Shown here: one piece after another, positions 15,884 to 24,587 of the stretch | Layout of the letters: each line of letters starts with the position of its first letter | Numbering within the stretch: the first letter of the stretch is position 1 | NCBI GenBank assembly: GCA_016223085.1 | Contig: JACRPS010000003.1 | Location: 1,236,274 to 1,300,273, forward strand | DNA: 64,000 nt | Direction of reading: 5' to 3' | DNA from: Chloroflexota bacterium | Lineage (GTDB): Bacteria > Chloroflexota > Anaerolineae > Aggregatilineales > Phototrophicaceae | Notes under the pieces: generated by a model | What the model saw: only the letters and a program-made list of their open reading frames with translations | Database searches by the model: none | What the model was told of the DNA's origin: nothing | Position numbers and translations under genes: made by a program

Positions 15884-15913
15884 TTGAAGTTTACCACCCA
15901 CCTGCGCTATACT
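15884..15913 (+). promoter_or_regulatory. Probable dnaA promoter
   Basis: TTGAAG (15884-15889), 18-nt spacer, TATACT (15908-15913). It lies about 190 nt upstream of the start codon, directly after the TATCCCAA cluster, which would allow autoregulation by DnaA. Confidence 0.55.
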
Positions 15914-16103
15914 ACGGAGTACATCAACCACCGACCATGACCGGGTTGATCCCGATCCCACACCAGACAAACGGGCTGCCTTCGTGCCCTGGTGGTAACA
16001 AGCAAACCTGCAACAAGTGAAAGCCGGCGCCAGCGGGTTTCAATACCCGAAGGTTTGATATTCCTGCGTGCCGGGCCGAAAAATCGTAAACGGATAAAGC
16101 ATC

Positions 16104-17495
16104 GTGAAACCGCAAGACGCCTGGAACATCGCCTATAGTCAACTCGAAATCCAGCTTGATCGCGCCAGCTTCGATACCTGGCTGCGCGGCGCGACCTTCC
16201 TGGGTTTTGACGCAGACTCCGGCGTGTTTAAGGTGGGCGTCGCCAACCCTTACGCGCGTGAGATGCTCCAGCATCGGCTGTACCGCGACGTGCGCCGCAT
16301 CATGAGCGATGTGTGGGGCAGCCGCGTTGAACTGTGCTTTGAGGTGTACAAGCCACCGGCGGCAGACAGTGACAGCGAAGAACTGCCCCTGTTCCGGCTG
16401 CTGGCAAAGCAGGCGGCAGCCGAGGCCGAGCCGCTGCACCAGAAGGTCGCCCGCCCCGCCCGGCCTGATCTGCCGGAAAGCGAACTGAATCCGCGCCTGA
16501 CGTTTAAACGCTTCGTTTGCAACGCTGCCAACCGCATGACCTACGAAGCGGCGCTGGCGGTGGCGGAACACCCGGCCAGCCTGTACAACCCGTTCCTGCT
16601 GTACGGCGGCGTCGGCCTGGGCAAAACTCACCTGCTGCAATCGGTGGCGCACATCTGCCGCGAACGCGGCCTGCGCGCGATTTACATCCCGTCGGAAGTG
16701 TTCACCAACGATCTGGTAGACGCGATCCGCCAGAAGACGACGGCCATGTTCCGCGACAAGTACCGGTCGGCAGACGTGCTGCTTGTGGACGACATCCAGT
16801 TTATCGCCGGTAAGGAAAGCACGCAGGAAGAATTTTTCCACACCTTTAACACGCTCTACACCTTCAACAAACAGATCGTGCTGGCGTCCGACCGCCACCC
16901 GTCGCAGCTACACACCTTGGAAGACCGGCTGCGGTCGCGCTTTGGCGGCGGCCTCATCATGGATTTGCAGCCGCCGGAGTTTGAAACGCGCCTCGCCATC
17001 CTCGACATGTGGGCACACGAACGCGGCTTAACCCTGCCGCGCTCAGTAGCAGAAACGATTGCCAACCGCGCCCGCACCAACGTGCGCGAACTGGAAGGCA
17101 TCTTCAACCAGATCATCGCTACGACCCAGCTCAGCAAACGCGCCCTGAACATGGACATGGCGCAGGGCGTGCTGGACGGCTACCGCCGACCGCGCCACCA
17201 CGTCACGCTGGCGCGGGTGCTGGATGTGACCGCCCGCTATCACGGCGTTTCGGTATCGGAACTGACCGGCCCGCGCCGGACGCAAAAGCTGACGCAGGCG
17301 CGGCAGATTGGCATGTACCTGGCACGCGAAGTGACGCAGGCCTCGCTGCCGCAGATCGGCGAAGCCTTCGGCGGGCGCGCTCATTCCACCGTACTACATA
17401 GCTGCAACAAAATCGCGGAAGACCTCGAAAGCGACGAACTGCTGCGCCGGGGCGTGGAAGCGATGCAGAAGGAATTGTTCACGGGGCTGGACTAG
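16104..17495 (+). CDS. dnaA: Chromosomal replication initiator DnaA
   Basis: 463 aa from GTG 16104. Domain I: WNIAYSQLEIQLDRASFDTWL. A short linker precedes the AAA+ domain, with FLLYGGVGLGKTHLLQ (Walker A), VLLVDDIQFIAGKE (Walker B), ASDRHPSQL (sensor 1) and TNVRELEGIFNQI. Domain IV (from about residue 365) contains LPQIGEAFGGRAHSTVLHSC. In most DnaA proteins this signature is GGRDHTTVLHA; here the Asp is Ala and the first Thr is Ser, in the helix-turn-helix that reads the DnaA box. Neighbouring boxes are also non-canonical. dnaN does not follow; a convergent glycosyltransferase gene abuts the stop. Confidence 0.97.
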   Translation: MKPQDAWNIAYSQLEIQLDRASFDTWLRGATFLGFDADSGVFKVGVANPYAREMLQHRLYRDVRRIMSDVWGSRVELCFEVYKPPAADSDSEELPLFRLLAKQAAAEAEPLHQKVARPARPDLPESELNPRLTFKRFVCNAANRMTYEAALAVAEHPASLYNPFLLYGGVGLGKTHLLQSVAHICRERGLRAIYIPSEVFTNDLVDAIRQKTTAMFRDKYRSADVLLVDDIQFIAGKESTQEEFFHTFNTLYTFNKQIVLASDRHPSQLHTLEDRLRSRFGGGLIMDLQPPEFETRLAILDMWAHERGLTLPRSVAETIANRARTNVRELEGIFNQIIATTQLSKRALNMDMAQGVLDGYRRPRHHVTLARVLDVTARYHGVSVSELTGPRRTQKLTQARQIGMYLAREVTQASLPQIGEAFGGRAHSTVLHSCNKIAEDLESDELLRRGVEAMQKELFTGLD

Positions 17496-18755
17496 CTACA
17501 CCCGTTCGCTGAATCGCTCGATCAGCGACACCGCCTGCGCCACGCCATCCTCAGCGCGGATTCTGATGCCCAGGTCAGCGGCGCGCCGGCGCATCCCGGT
17601 GTCCGATATCGCCTGCGTGATCGCTTTGGCCAGACGCTCTGCCGTCAGCCGCTTTCGAGGAATGGGCGCCGGCCCAACGCCCAGATCAGCCACGCGCTGT
17701 CCCCAGAAGGGCTGGTCGCCCATGTGTGGCACCAGTATCGAAGGGATACCGGCGCGTAACCCGGCAGCCGTTGTACCTGCCCCGCCGTGATGCACCACCG
17801 CCGCCATCTGGGGAAACAGCCAGCTATGCGGCGCGGAGCGCAGCATATAAACCGTGTCCGGTACGTGGGTATGATGCATGCCGCCCCAGCCGGACGCGAT
17901 GACCCCACGCTGACCAGCGAGCGCCAGCGCCTCCAGCGATAGCCGCGCCGCTGCTGCCGGGTTCCGGCTGCCCATGCTGCCAAAGCCGATGTACACCGGC
18001 GGCGGGCCGGCGCGCAGAAAATCAACCAGGTCAGACGGTGGCTGCCAATCATCAGGTGCGTCCAAGAACCAGTAGCTCGTCACGTGATGGAGATCATCCC
18101 AGTCGTTAGGGCGCGGCAGAACGTGCTGGCTGAAGCCGTACAGGACAGGTACACGCTTCCGCTTCAGCGACTGGTACGGCCCCCAGAAGGGCGCGGCTGG
18201 CATACCCAGTAGCTTCCGCGTGGCAACATCGCCGGCCCGCACGCTCTGCCACATCATCTGCCGCATGGCGTGGAATGACAGCCGGTTGAACATCCCGGAG
18301 GGGAGCGATTTGGGCACCAGTGGGCTGGCAAAGCAGCCGGTGGGAGTTATCGGCAGTACATACGCCTGGATAAGCGGAAGCTGGAGTTTTTCGGCAATCG
18401 AGAACGTGCCGCCCATGCCTGCCATGCCGGTTAAGATCAGGTCAACATCGGCAACGAGCGCCGGCATCCGCGCGGCGAACTCCTGTGCCCGGCTGTTTAA
18501 CTCCCGCCTCATGTGCAACAGAATCACCAGAAAATTGCCGCCCTCCACCGTCGCGCGCCATTCGTCGCTCTGCAGCAGTGTCTCGACACTCACCCCAATC
18601 GAGTGAAATTCCAGCCCGGCGTCACCGACCAGCGCGTCAAAATCCTGGTTGCTGAGCATCCGCACCGTATGACCTGCCGCTTTTAATCCTTTGCCAAGTG
18701 CGACATAGGGTTGAACATCCCCGCGTGTGCCGGAAGCAACGATGGCAATTTTCAT
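17496..18755 (-). CDS. MGT-type glycosyltransferase (GT1 family)
   Basis: 419 aa, ATG 18755 with AGGAACGG upstream. GT-B fold of the macrolide/sterol glucosyltransferase kind. The N-terminus is IAIVASGTRGDVQPYVALGKGL, the typical G-T-R-G-D-V-x-P loop. The C-terminal donor site is VVHHGGAGTTAAGLRAGIPS followed by LVPHMGDQPFWGQRV. Acceptors in this family are lipids, sterols or macrolides; the acceptor here is unknown. No biosynthetic cluster surrounds it. The two stop codons, of dnaA and of this gene, are directly adjacent. Confidence 0.88.
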   Translation of the reverse strand: MKIAIVASGTRGDVQPYVALGKGLKAAGHTVRMLSNQDFDALVGDAGLEFHSIGVSVETLLQSDEWRATVEGGNFLVILLHMRRELNSRAQEFAARMPALVADVDLILTGMAGMGGTFSIAEKLQLPLIQAYVLPITPTGCFASPLVPKSLPSGMFNRLSFHAMRQMMWQSVRAGDVATRKLLGMPAAPFWGPYQSLKRKRVPVLYGFSQHVLPRPNDWDDLHHVTSYWFLDAPDDWQPPSDLVDFLRAGPPPVYIGFGSMGSRNPAAAARLSLEALALAGQRGVIASGWGGMHHTHVPDTVYMLRSAPHSWLFPQMAAVVHHGGAGTTAAGLRAGIPSILVPHMGDQPFWGQRVADLGVGPAPIPRKRLTAERLAKAITQAISDTGMRRRAADLGIRIRAEDGVAQAVSLIERFSERV

Positions 18756-18921
18756 GATTCCGTTCCTATTCCATCCAGCAGCAGATCATCCCGCTGTGCC
18801 TCCAGCGTTGATACGGCGGGATAAAAACCGCTCGCGAGGACTACCAGTGGCAAGGAATGACGTCAGGGCGCAACCTTCGCCCCGGCGAAACAAGCTATGC
18901 CTGCTTCGGTTTACGGGCGCG

Positions 18922-19872
18922 TTACAGCGTTTCCATAAACCAGGCCAGGCTGTTAAAGATGGCCAGGTCGAGCACCTCCGGCCCGGTCGCCAGCACATCG
19001 AAGATATGATCGCCGTCGAGAACCACCATCGCCTCGTCGCCTTCATGGTACTTCAGGAAGACTTCTCCCTGCTGCGGCATCGGATAGACGGTGGTATCGC
19101 GGCTGCCGACAATCACCAGCAGGGGCCCGCTGTACGAAGTGATGGCGGCCACCGGATCAATCGTAAACAGTTCTTCGTAGAACCCGCGCTTCATGCTGGT
19201 TTCTTCGCCCCAGGGGAGGGTGATGGAAAGGGCTTCCCCATCCGGCAGCGCCAGACCGGCTTTAATCGTATCCATCGAAAGAATGTTGGCGAAATTCGAG
19301 GCGGGTGAGGCTGCCGCAGACCACAGCACCAGTGACTTCACCCGATCATCCTGCCCGGCTGCTTCCGCGCCCACCAGACCGCCCTGACTCAAACCCAGCA
19401 CGCCAATCCGGTTGGGGTCAATGCCGTCCAGTGTCTCAACAAAATCCAGCGCAGCGATGGCATCGCTGACCTGTCCGGTGAAGGTCGTATCTTCCCACGC
19501 GCCTTCGCTTTCGCCGGAACCGCGAAACTCGATTCGCAGGGAGGCAATCCCACGCTCGGCAAAAATCCGCGCTGTGCGGCTGAACATGCCCTCCTCAGTA
19601 TTGACGATGGGCAGTTCGTCGCGTTCGCCCTTAAACCCGTGAAACAGCAGCACCAGCGGCACAGCTTCGTTGGCCTGCGGCATCGCCAGTGTGCCAATAA
19701 TGTTCAGCCCTTCGTTCTCAAAATTGACGATGGACTCGACCACTTCGAACGACGGTTCGGATGCCATCAGCATTTCAGCCGCCGCGCTTAAATCATCCTG
19801 TGCCAGCGCCACCGGAGCAAGCAGGAGCAGCAGAGCAATGAAAGAAAACGCAAATAGCCTTAAACGAATCAT
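18922..19872 (-). CDS. Secreted alpha/beta hydrolase (esterase type)
   Basis: 316 aa with a signal peptide (FAFSFIALLLLLAPVALAQ). Then a peptidase-S9/acyl-esterase-like hydrolase: LLFHGFKGERDELPI (oxyanion region), FRGSGESEG, nucleophile elbow GLSQGGLVG, acid in IVGSRDTTVYP and histidine in VLDGDHIFD. The triad is complete. Location is outside the cytoplasmic membrane. Natural substrates could be esters of carbohydrate or phenolic acids, as for feruloyl-esterase-like relatives; that is a guess from the fold. Confidence 0.85.
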   Translation of the reverse strand: MIRLRLFAFSFIALLLLLAPVALAQDDLSAAAEMLMASEPSFEVVESIVNFENEGLNIIGTLAMPQANEAVPLVLLFHGFKGERDELPIVNTEEGMFSRTARIFAERGIASLRIEFRGSGESEGAWEDTTFTGQVSDAIAALDFVETLDGIDPNRIGVLGLSQGGLVGAEAAGQDDRVKSLVLWSAAASPASNFANILSMDTIKAGLALPDGEALSITLPWGEETSMKRGFYEELFTIDPVAAITSYSGPLLVIVGSRDTTVYPMPQQGEVFLKYHEGDEAMVVLDGDHIFDVLATGPEVLDLAIFNSLAWFMETL

Positions 19873-19973
19873 AAAACACCCCCTTCAAAAGAAATACTTG
19901 TAATGATTATAGCGGGACGAGATGGCTTATACCAATAAGTCAAGCCTGCCGGCAATTGTGTGCTGAGGCGTAG

Positions 19974-20468
19974 CTACCGCAGCGCCAGCTCATCCAGCAG
20001 CCAGCGATGCTCGGCCATGATGACGGCAATCATGGTGGCGTCCGCGTCGGCGTCGGGTTCGGGCGAGGACGGGCACGGCTCGACCGGCAGCCAGGCGGCG
20101 AAGTCGTCTACGGTGAGCTTGCCTTCCGCCAGCGCCGCGATTTTTTCCAGTGCGTCCGCCGCGTTCCATGTCGGACGCAGCCCGTTGACGCGCAGCATAA
20201 ACAGCGCGGCAATCGTCGCGGTGCGTTTGTTGCCGTCGGCAAAGGGGTGGTTGCGGGCGATACCGTGCAGCAGCGCGGCGGCTTTCGCCTGCGGGGTTGG
20301 GTACGCATCCGCGCCGAAGACGGTTTGCATCGGGCGTCCCCAGGCCGCTTCCAGCAGCGCCATGTCGCGCACGCGCTGTTTCCCCTTCAGGATTTTGTGG
20401 ATGCGGTCGCTGTTGGGAATCTGCTCGTTGATGTAAATCAGCTCGTCAACCGTCAGGAAGCGGGTCAT
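19974..20468 (-). CDS. Doc-type Fic protein, copy 1
   Basis: 164 aa. The Fic core HPFADGNKRTATIAAL has the H-x-F-x-(D/E)-G-N-K/R-R motif of Doc; K replaces the first arginine of canonical Fic, as in Doc kinases that phosphorylate EF-Tu. The N-terminus FLTVDELIYINEQ is Doc-like. A 40-residue acidic C-terminal extension (EPCPSSPEPDADADA, then MIAVIMAEHRWLLDELAL) is not part of the family and could act as a built-in inhibitor; that is speculative. No Phd antitoxin gene is adjacent. The second Doc gene lies upstream, 195 bp away. Confidence 0.88.
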   Translation of the reverse strand: MTRFLTVDELIYINEQIPNSDRIHKILKGKQRVRDMALLEAAWGRPMQTVFGADAYPTPQAKAAALLHGIARNHPFADGNKRTATIAALFMLRVNGLRPTWNAADALEKIAALAEGKLTVDDFAAWLPVEPCPSSPEPDADADATMIAVIMAEHRWLLDELALR

Positions 20469-20532
20469 GGGGAAGTCGTCAGTCTACAGTCGTCAGCTTA
20501 AAGACACTTCATTCAATTGCCGGGATTAAGAA

Positions 20533-20631
20533 GTTACCAGTTGCCAGTCGCCAGTTGCCAGAAAAAAAACTGACAACTGTCAACTGATAACTGAAAACTA
20601 ATTCCTTGGCGTTCTTGGCGTCTTGGCGGTT
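20533..20631. repeat. Heptanucleotide-type array plus CTTGGCG repeat
   Basis: 20533-20600 consists of 7-nt units (CAGTTGC/CAGTCGC, then AACTGAC/AACTGTC/AACTGAT). 20604-20631 is a tandem of TTGGCG-type units, also found at 33481-33506 and 58476-58546. Related heptamer units appear at 23708-23741, 42698-42843 and 43474-43620. Confidence 0.75.
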
Positions 20632-20663
20632 CATCGCATTTTCCTCTTGCCAACAGCCACCCG

Positions 20664-21065
20664 CTAACCGCCAGCCGCTTCGGTATGCTCCGCCAGCCAG
20701 GCGGCAACTGTCTCAACGTCGTGCCGGCTCTGCGCCACCTCCAGAATGAAGGCGTAGGCTTCGTCGGGACGCCAGGTGGGCCGCAGGCCGTTGCGTTCCA
20801 GGAACACGACTACCGCCCGCGCCGCTGTGCGTTTGTTGCCGTCATAAAACAGGTGATGCGCCGCCAGCGAGTGCAGCAGCGCGGCGGCTTTGTCCAGCAG
20901 CGTCGGGTAAGCCTCCTCGCCAAAGGCATGAAGCATCGGACGCATCGCCGCCGACCGCAGCAGATGCCGGTCGCGCACATCCGGCCTGCGCCCCAATACT
21001 TGCTCGGCAATCGCGTAAATTTCGGCAGGAGTCAGGTACTGTATCTCGTCCCTGGAGTCGTTCAT
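20664..21065 (-). CDS. Doc-type Fic protein, copy 2
   Basis: 133 aa. Doc-like N-terminus (LTPAEIYAIAEQVLG) and active-site loop HHLFYDGNKRTAARAVVVFL. Paralogous to copy 1 (shared KAAALLH and NGLRPTW), but shorter and without the acidic tail. The Fic histidine, acidic residue, GNK and R-T are all there. The start overlaps the stop of the upstream DinB-like gene as ATGA, so the two are cotranslated. No Phd-like partner was found. Confidence 0.88.
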   Translation of the reverse strand: MNDSRDEIQYLTPAEIYAIAEQVLGRRPDVRDRHLLRSAAMRPMLHAFGEEAYPTLLDKAAALLHSLAAHHLFYDGNKRTAARAVVVFLERNGLRPTWRPDEAYAFILEVAQSRHDVETVAAWLAEHTEAAGG

Positions 21066-21535
21066 GACACCGCCCGTCGCCGGCGAAATACCGCCGGTGA
21101 TTCGTGCTGGTCATAATGCAGGACGATGGTTTCCGCCAGCCAGCGGTTGACAACCGGGTTATCAAAACACTTATCCGGCAGGTGGCTTACCAGCCCGCAG
21201 ATCGTCAGCCAGGTGATTGTAAAATATTTCTCCGCGTCCGCAAGCGTCCAGCCCGGATACCGGGCGATCACCCGCCGGTCAAACTCATCGTCGGTTTCGT
21301 CGTGCAGCGGGAAGACGCCGCCGTACTGGTACAGCGCCGCACACTCAATCGCCTTGCTCCACCAGGCCGCCACATGGATTAAAAAGTCGCGCAGGCTGAC
21401 AAAGCCCTGTTCGCAGGCATACACCGTCTGCTGGTCAGCCGGGAGCGCCCGCAGCACCGGCAGATATTCCCCCCAGTTCACCTGAATACAACGAAGCAGC
21501 TCTTCCCGGCTGTAATCTTGGACTGTCGCTACCAT
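21062..21535 (-). CDS. DinB/ClbS-like four-helix protein
   Basis: 157 aa. Pattern of the ClbS/DfsB branch of the DinB superfamily: YSREELLRCIQVNWGEYLPV at the start, FVSLRDFLIHVAAWW in the second helix, and LAETIVLHYDQHESP near the end. ClbS itself protects against colibactin by cyclopropane hydrolysis, but most relatives are uncharacterised. It lies between an SDR gene (4 bp away) and Doc copy 2 (4-bp overlap), so all belong to one transcript. Confidence 0.7.
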   Translation of the reverse strand: MVATVQDYSREELLRCIQVNWGEYLPVLRALPADQQTVYACEQGFVSLRDFLIHVAAWWSKAIECAALYQYGGVFPLHDETDDEFDRRVIARYPGWTLADAEKYFTITWLTICGLVSHLPDKCFDNPVVNRWLAETIVLHYDQHESPAVFRRRRAVS

Positions 21536-21538
21536 GCA

Positions 21539-22558
21539 TTAACCTCGTAGATCGCTCTGCCGCCTGCGAATACCAAACAGTGCCAGAACTGCCAGCGCCG
21601 CCGGCAGCAGAACCTGCCGCCAGGTCGGCGCGAGCGTCACCAATCGGGTGTAGAGACTGGGTTTAACCAGATAGTTAAACTGGCCCTCAATCCGTCCGCG
21701 CCCGACCATTGGCGCAAACAGGTTATCGCGGTTGTCGTCCGGTTCGCTGGTCTTCTGCATAACGAACATATTGCCGCCGGCCAGCATGAAACGGTCGGCC
21801 AGTGACGGACTGACCTTTTCCAGCAGCGAAAACAGCAGCCCGGCCCCGCCGACCAGCATATCGCGCTTGGAATGCTGCGCCGCGTACAGGATGGCGTCCG
21901 CTACCCGCTCCGGCGAGTAAACCGGCGGAATCGGCTGCGGCATCACCCCCATACGCGACCGGGCATGGCTGAAAAACGGTGTGTTCATGGACGACGGCAT
22001 AATCAGCGTCACATCAATGCCGGGATGGTCGCGTTCCAGTTCCAGCCGCAGCGAATCGGTGAAACCGCGCACGCCGAACTTGGCCGCCACATAGGCCGAT
22101 TGCAGCGGAATCGCCCGCCGCGACAGCACCGAACCGATGTTGATGATCGTGCCGGTCTGCTGCGCCGTGATGTAGGGTAGCGCGGCCTTGACGCCATGTA
22201 CGACACCCAGCAGATTCACCTCAATCACGCGGTCAATCTCCTGCACCGTCACCTGCTCGACCGTGCCATACAGCGCCACGCTGGCGTCGTTCACCCAGGT
22301 GTCAATCCGCCCGAACCGCTCGTAAGCCTGCCGCGCCAGCGCCTCGACCTGTTCCCACTGGCTGACATCAGTCGGCACGACCAGCGCCTGCCCTCCCAGG
22401 CGGCGGATTTGCCCGGCGACATCCTGCAACGCTTCCTCGTTGCGGGCTGCCAGCACGACCGCCGCGCCCGCCTGACCAAACTTCAGTGCTGCTGCCCGCC
22501 CGATACCGGACGATGCGCCGGTAATCACCACCACCTGTTCGTTTATAGGTTTTTTCAA
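21539..22558 (-). CDS. Short-chain dehydrogenase/reductase with C-terminal membrane anchor
   Basis: 339 aa. The start is taken as TTG 22558 because GGAGG lies 8 nt upstream; the upstream TTG at 22573 overlaps that site. A classical SDR: VVITGASSGIGRAAAL (NADP loop), WVNDASVALYG in the position of NNAG, catalytic Ser in INIGSVLSRR, and the YVAAK pair. After residue 240 there is an extension not found in short SDRs, ending in a membrane segment (LLPAALAVLALFGI). Substrate unknown. First gene of the SDR/ClbS-like/Doc operon. Confidence 0.87.
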   Translation of the reverse strand: MKKPINEQVVVITGASSGIGRAAALKFGQAGAAVVLAARNEEALQDVAGQIRRLGGQALVVPTDVSQWEQVEALARQAYERFGRIDTWVNDASVALYGTVEQVTVQEIDRVIEVNLLGVVHGVKAALPYITAQQTGTIINIGSVLSRRAIPLQSAYVAAKFGVRGFTDSLRLELERDHPGIDVTLIMPSSMNTPFFSHARSRMGVMPQPIPPVYSPERVADAILYAAQHSKRDMLVGGAGLLFSLLEKVSPSLADRFMLAGGNMFVMQKTSEPDDNRDNLFAPMVGRGRIEGQFNYLVKPSLYTRLVTLAPTWRQVLLPAALAVLALFGIRRRQSDLRG

Positions 22559-22593
22559 GATTGCACCCTCCAAAGCTGTTTCTTGAACGGGTT

Positions 22594-22622
22594 GCAGGGG
22601 AGGGTCTGAGACCCTACCCTAC
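22594..22622. repeat. Dispersed ~29-bp palindrome, copy 7
   Basis: Outer GCAGGG...CCCTAC around inner AGGGTCT/AGACCCT. It lies upstream of the SDR gene. Confidence 0.7.
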
Positions 22623-22747
22623 GCTCCATGATGAGGTGTTTCTCAAAAAAACGTAAGAACTAGCTGGAGCATCTTGAGATAGGAAAGATGGGTGACTGAA
22701 CCTGTAGAAACGGGGGCAAGTGATCGGTATGGGCGTGCGCGGTATCC

Positions 22748-23704
22748 TTATGCAGACGCCGGGCTGTACCGCCGCAGCACCTGCGCTGCGAAATCGGCCA
22801 CGCTCAGGCGTAGGGCTTCCGGCTCCAGCACTTCCGCCGCGCCGCCCAGTCCCAGAATCTGGGTTCGCGCCGCGTGCAACGATTCAAACCCGACGGACAG
22901 GCGCAGCCAGCCGTCCGCGTCCTCACCGATTGTCTGCCAGCGGTGGCCGCTGAAATACAGTGCCAGCCAGGGGCGCGCCGGCGGCGCGATTCGCAGGGAC
23001 ACAGTATAGGTGTGACGGTCGCGTTCCACCTCGGAGCAGGTCGCTTTCCAGTAGACTTCGAGATCGAAGTCGGCGGCACGCTCAAATGGACTGTCCGTCG
23101 CGCGCACGTCCACGAGTTCCGCCACACGACAGGAATGCAGCCGCCCGCCGCCAGAATACACCAGATACCATTCGCCGGCCTTCGCCACCAGCCCGTAAGG
23201 GTCCACCAGGCGTTCGATGTCAACGCCGTTCGCCAGCCGGTAGCGAATGATAATCTGCCGGTCGTTCCAGATGGCCTCGTACAGCGTTTGCAGATGCGGC
23301 GGCGTATCGTGCCCCTGCCCCCACCCGGCCCAGTCCAGATAAATCCGCTGCCGGACACGATCATCCGGCGGCGTCCACTGCGCGGCGTACACTTTCAGCA
23401 GCGCCATCTTCAGCGTTTGCCCGGCGTCGAGCGCGGCCAGTGGTTCAGGGATGGATAACAGCAGCAGCGAGTCGAGTTCGTCCCGCGTCAGACCGGTCAG
23501 GCTGGTGCGGTAGTTTTCGACCAGCCGGTAGCCGCCCGCCGCGCCGGTGTCGGCATAGATGGGGATCCCGGCAGCGCACAGGGCATCCACATCGCGATAA
23601 ATGGTGCGGACGGACACGCCCAGTTCGGCAGCGAGTTCCGACGCGGACATGATCTCATGGCTTTGCAGCAGCAGCAACAGGGACAGCAAGCGATCTGCGC
23701 GCAT
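22748..23704 (-). CDS. WYL-domain transcriptional regulator (YafY type)
   Basis: 318 aa. N-terminal helix-turn-helix (HTH_11): ASELAAELGVSVRTIYRDVDAL, then GIPIYADTGAAGGYRLVENY, both hallmarks of YafY-like regulators. The central WYL domain has IIIRYRLANGVDIERLVDPYGLVAKAGEWYLVY; WYL itself is preserved as W-Y-L. The C-terminal part is a WCX-like extension. WYL domains sense nucleic acid or nucleotide ligands in several cases. It diverges from the GyrI-like gene at 24034, which may be its target. Confidence 0.9.
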   Translation of the reverse strand: MRADRLLSLLLLLQSHEIMSASELAAELGVSVRTIYRDVDALCAAGIPIYADTGAAGGYRLVENYRTSLTGLTRDELDSLLLLSIPEPLAALDAGQTLKMALLKVYAAQWTPPDDRVRQRIYLDWAGWGQGHDTPPHLQTLYEAIWNDRQIIIRYRLANGVDIERLVDPYGLVAKAGEWYLVYSGGGRLHSCRVAELVDVRATDSPFERAADFDLEVYWKATCSEVERDRHTYTVSLRIAPPARPWLALYFSGHRWQTIGEDADGWLRLSVGFESLHAARTQILGLGGAAEVLEPEALRLSVADFAAQVLRRYSPASA

Positions 23705-24033
23705 CAGATAGTCTCCAGTCGTCAGTCCTTAGTCGGTAGCTGATACTCGTCAGGCTTCAGTATTGAGAGAATGGTTATCAAAAAAGACAATTTTCTGCTG
23801 GAAGTGAAGACCACATCGCTAACGAGACTGCCTTTTCAGCCCCTTCCGGGTTGAGGCTGGACAGCCAGACGTTTAAACGTCTGGCACGCCCACGTCAGCA
23901 ACCATCCAGTACTGCACAAGCCTTTTTAACCCCCTGGTGACATTCATTTTGCGCAACAAACACTGACACAGGCTGTCAGGGTTTGTGGCTAACCTGCATT
24001 ATAGAACGGTTCACCACACTGGAGGAAACAACC
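23705..24033. other. Divergent intergenic region with small repeats
   Basis: Separates the WYL regulator from the GyrI-like gene. It holds heptamer-like units at 23708-23741, and a two-hairpin module at 23837-23895 (AGCCCCTTCCGGGTTGAGGCT, 21 nt long, is not written further here; then CCAGACG/CGTCTGG). The ribosome site GGAGG is at 24021-24025. Confidence 0.55.
23837..23895. repeat. Two-hairpin repeat module, copy A
   Basis: A first stem around TCCGGGT is followed by a perfect palindrome with arms CCAGACGTTT and AAACGTCTGG. The same order recurs at 50348-50402. Confidence 0.6.
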
Positions 24034-24504
24034 GTGAACAACAACCTTACCGTCCGGCTTGTCGAACTGCCGCCGATGCGAGTGGCGAGCGTACTCGGTT
24101 TCGGTGCAGAACCGGAGGCACTGGCATGGAGAAAACTGATGGCCTGGGCAGAGCCACGCGGCTTGCTCAGGGTACAGCCAGAGCCACGTATCTTCGGCTT
24201 CAACAACCCCAGTCCCACGCCTGGCAGTCCGAACTACGGCTATGAATTCTGGATCACCATTGACCCGGAAGTTGAGTCCGACGACAGCGTGACAGTCAAG
24301 GATTTTTCCGGCGGCCTGTATGCGGTGACACGCTGCAAGGGCGTGGAGACGATCTACAACACCTGGCAGCAGTTGGTTGCCTGGCTGGAAACCAGCCCTT
24401 ATAAACCGGCGAAACATCAATGGCTGGAAGAACACATCAACGTCGGCGCGGACGTGCCGCCGGAAGAACTGGTGCTGGACCTGTATCTGCCGGTGAAAGC
24501 GTAG
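24034..24504 (+). CDS. GyrI-like / AraC effector-binding domain protein
   Basis: 156 aa from GTG 24034, with GGAGG 8 nt upstream. Starts with the typical LTVRLVELPPMRVASVLGFG strand-turn. It also has RIFGFNNPSPTPGSPNYGYEFWITIDP and the late GGLYAVTRCKG, matching stand-alone GyrI-like small-molecule-binding proteins. These bind hydrophobic cations or drugs and some inhibit gyrase. It lies divergent from a WYL regulator, which suggests a stress or drug response, though that is inference. Confidence 0.85.
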   Translation: MNNNLTVRLVELPPMRVASVLGFGAEPEALAWRKLMAWAEPRGLLRVQPEPRIFGFNNPSPTPGSPNYGYEFWITIDPEVESDDSVTVKDFSGGLYAVTRCKGVETIYNTWQQLVAWLETSPYKPAKHQWLEEHINVGADVPPEELVLDLYLPVKA

Positions 24505-24511
24505 CAGGTGG

Positions 24512-24539
24512 GTAGGGGCGCACGGCGGTGCGCCCCTAC
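24512..24539. repeat. Dispersed ~29-bp palindrome, copy 8
   Basis: Arms GTAGGGGCGCACGG and CGGTGCGCCCCTAC, just after the GyrI-like gene. Confidence 0.9.
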
Positions 24540-24587
24540 GCTGATGCTACGGGGTCCGAACATGCTCTATCGTATCCCGAAGTGGTG

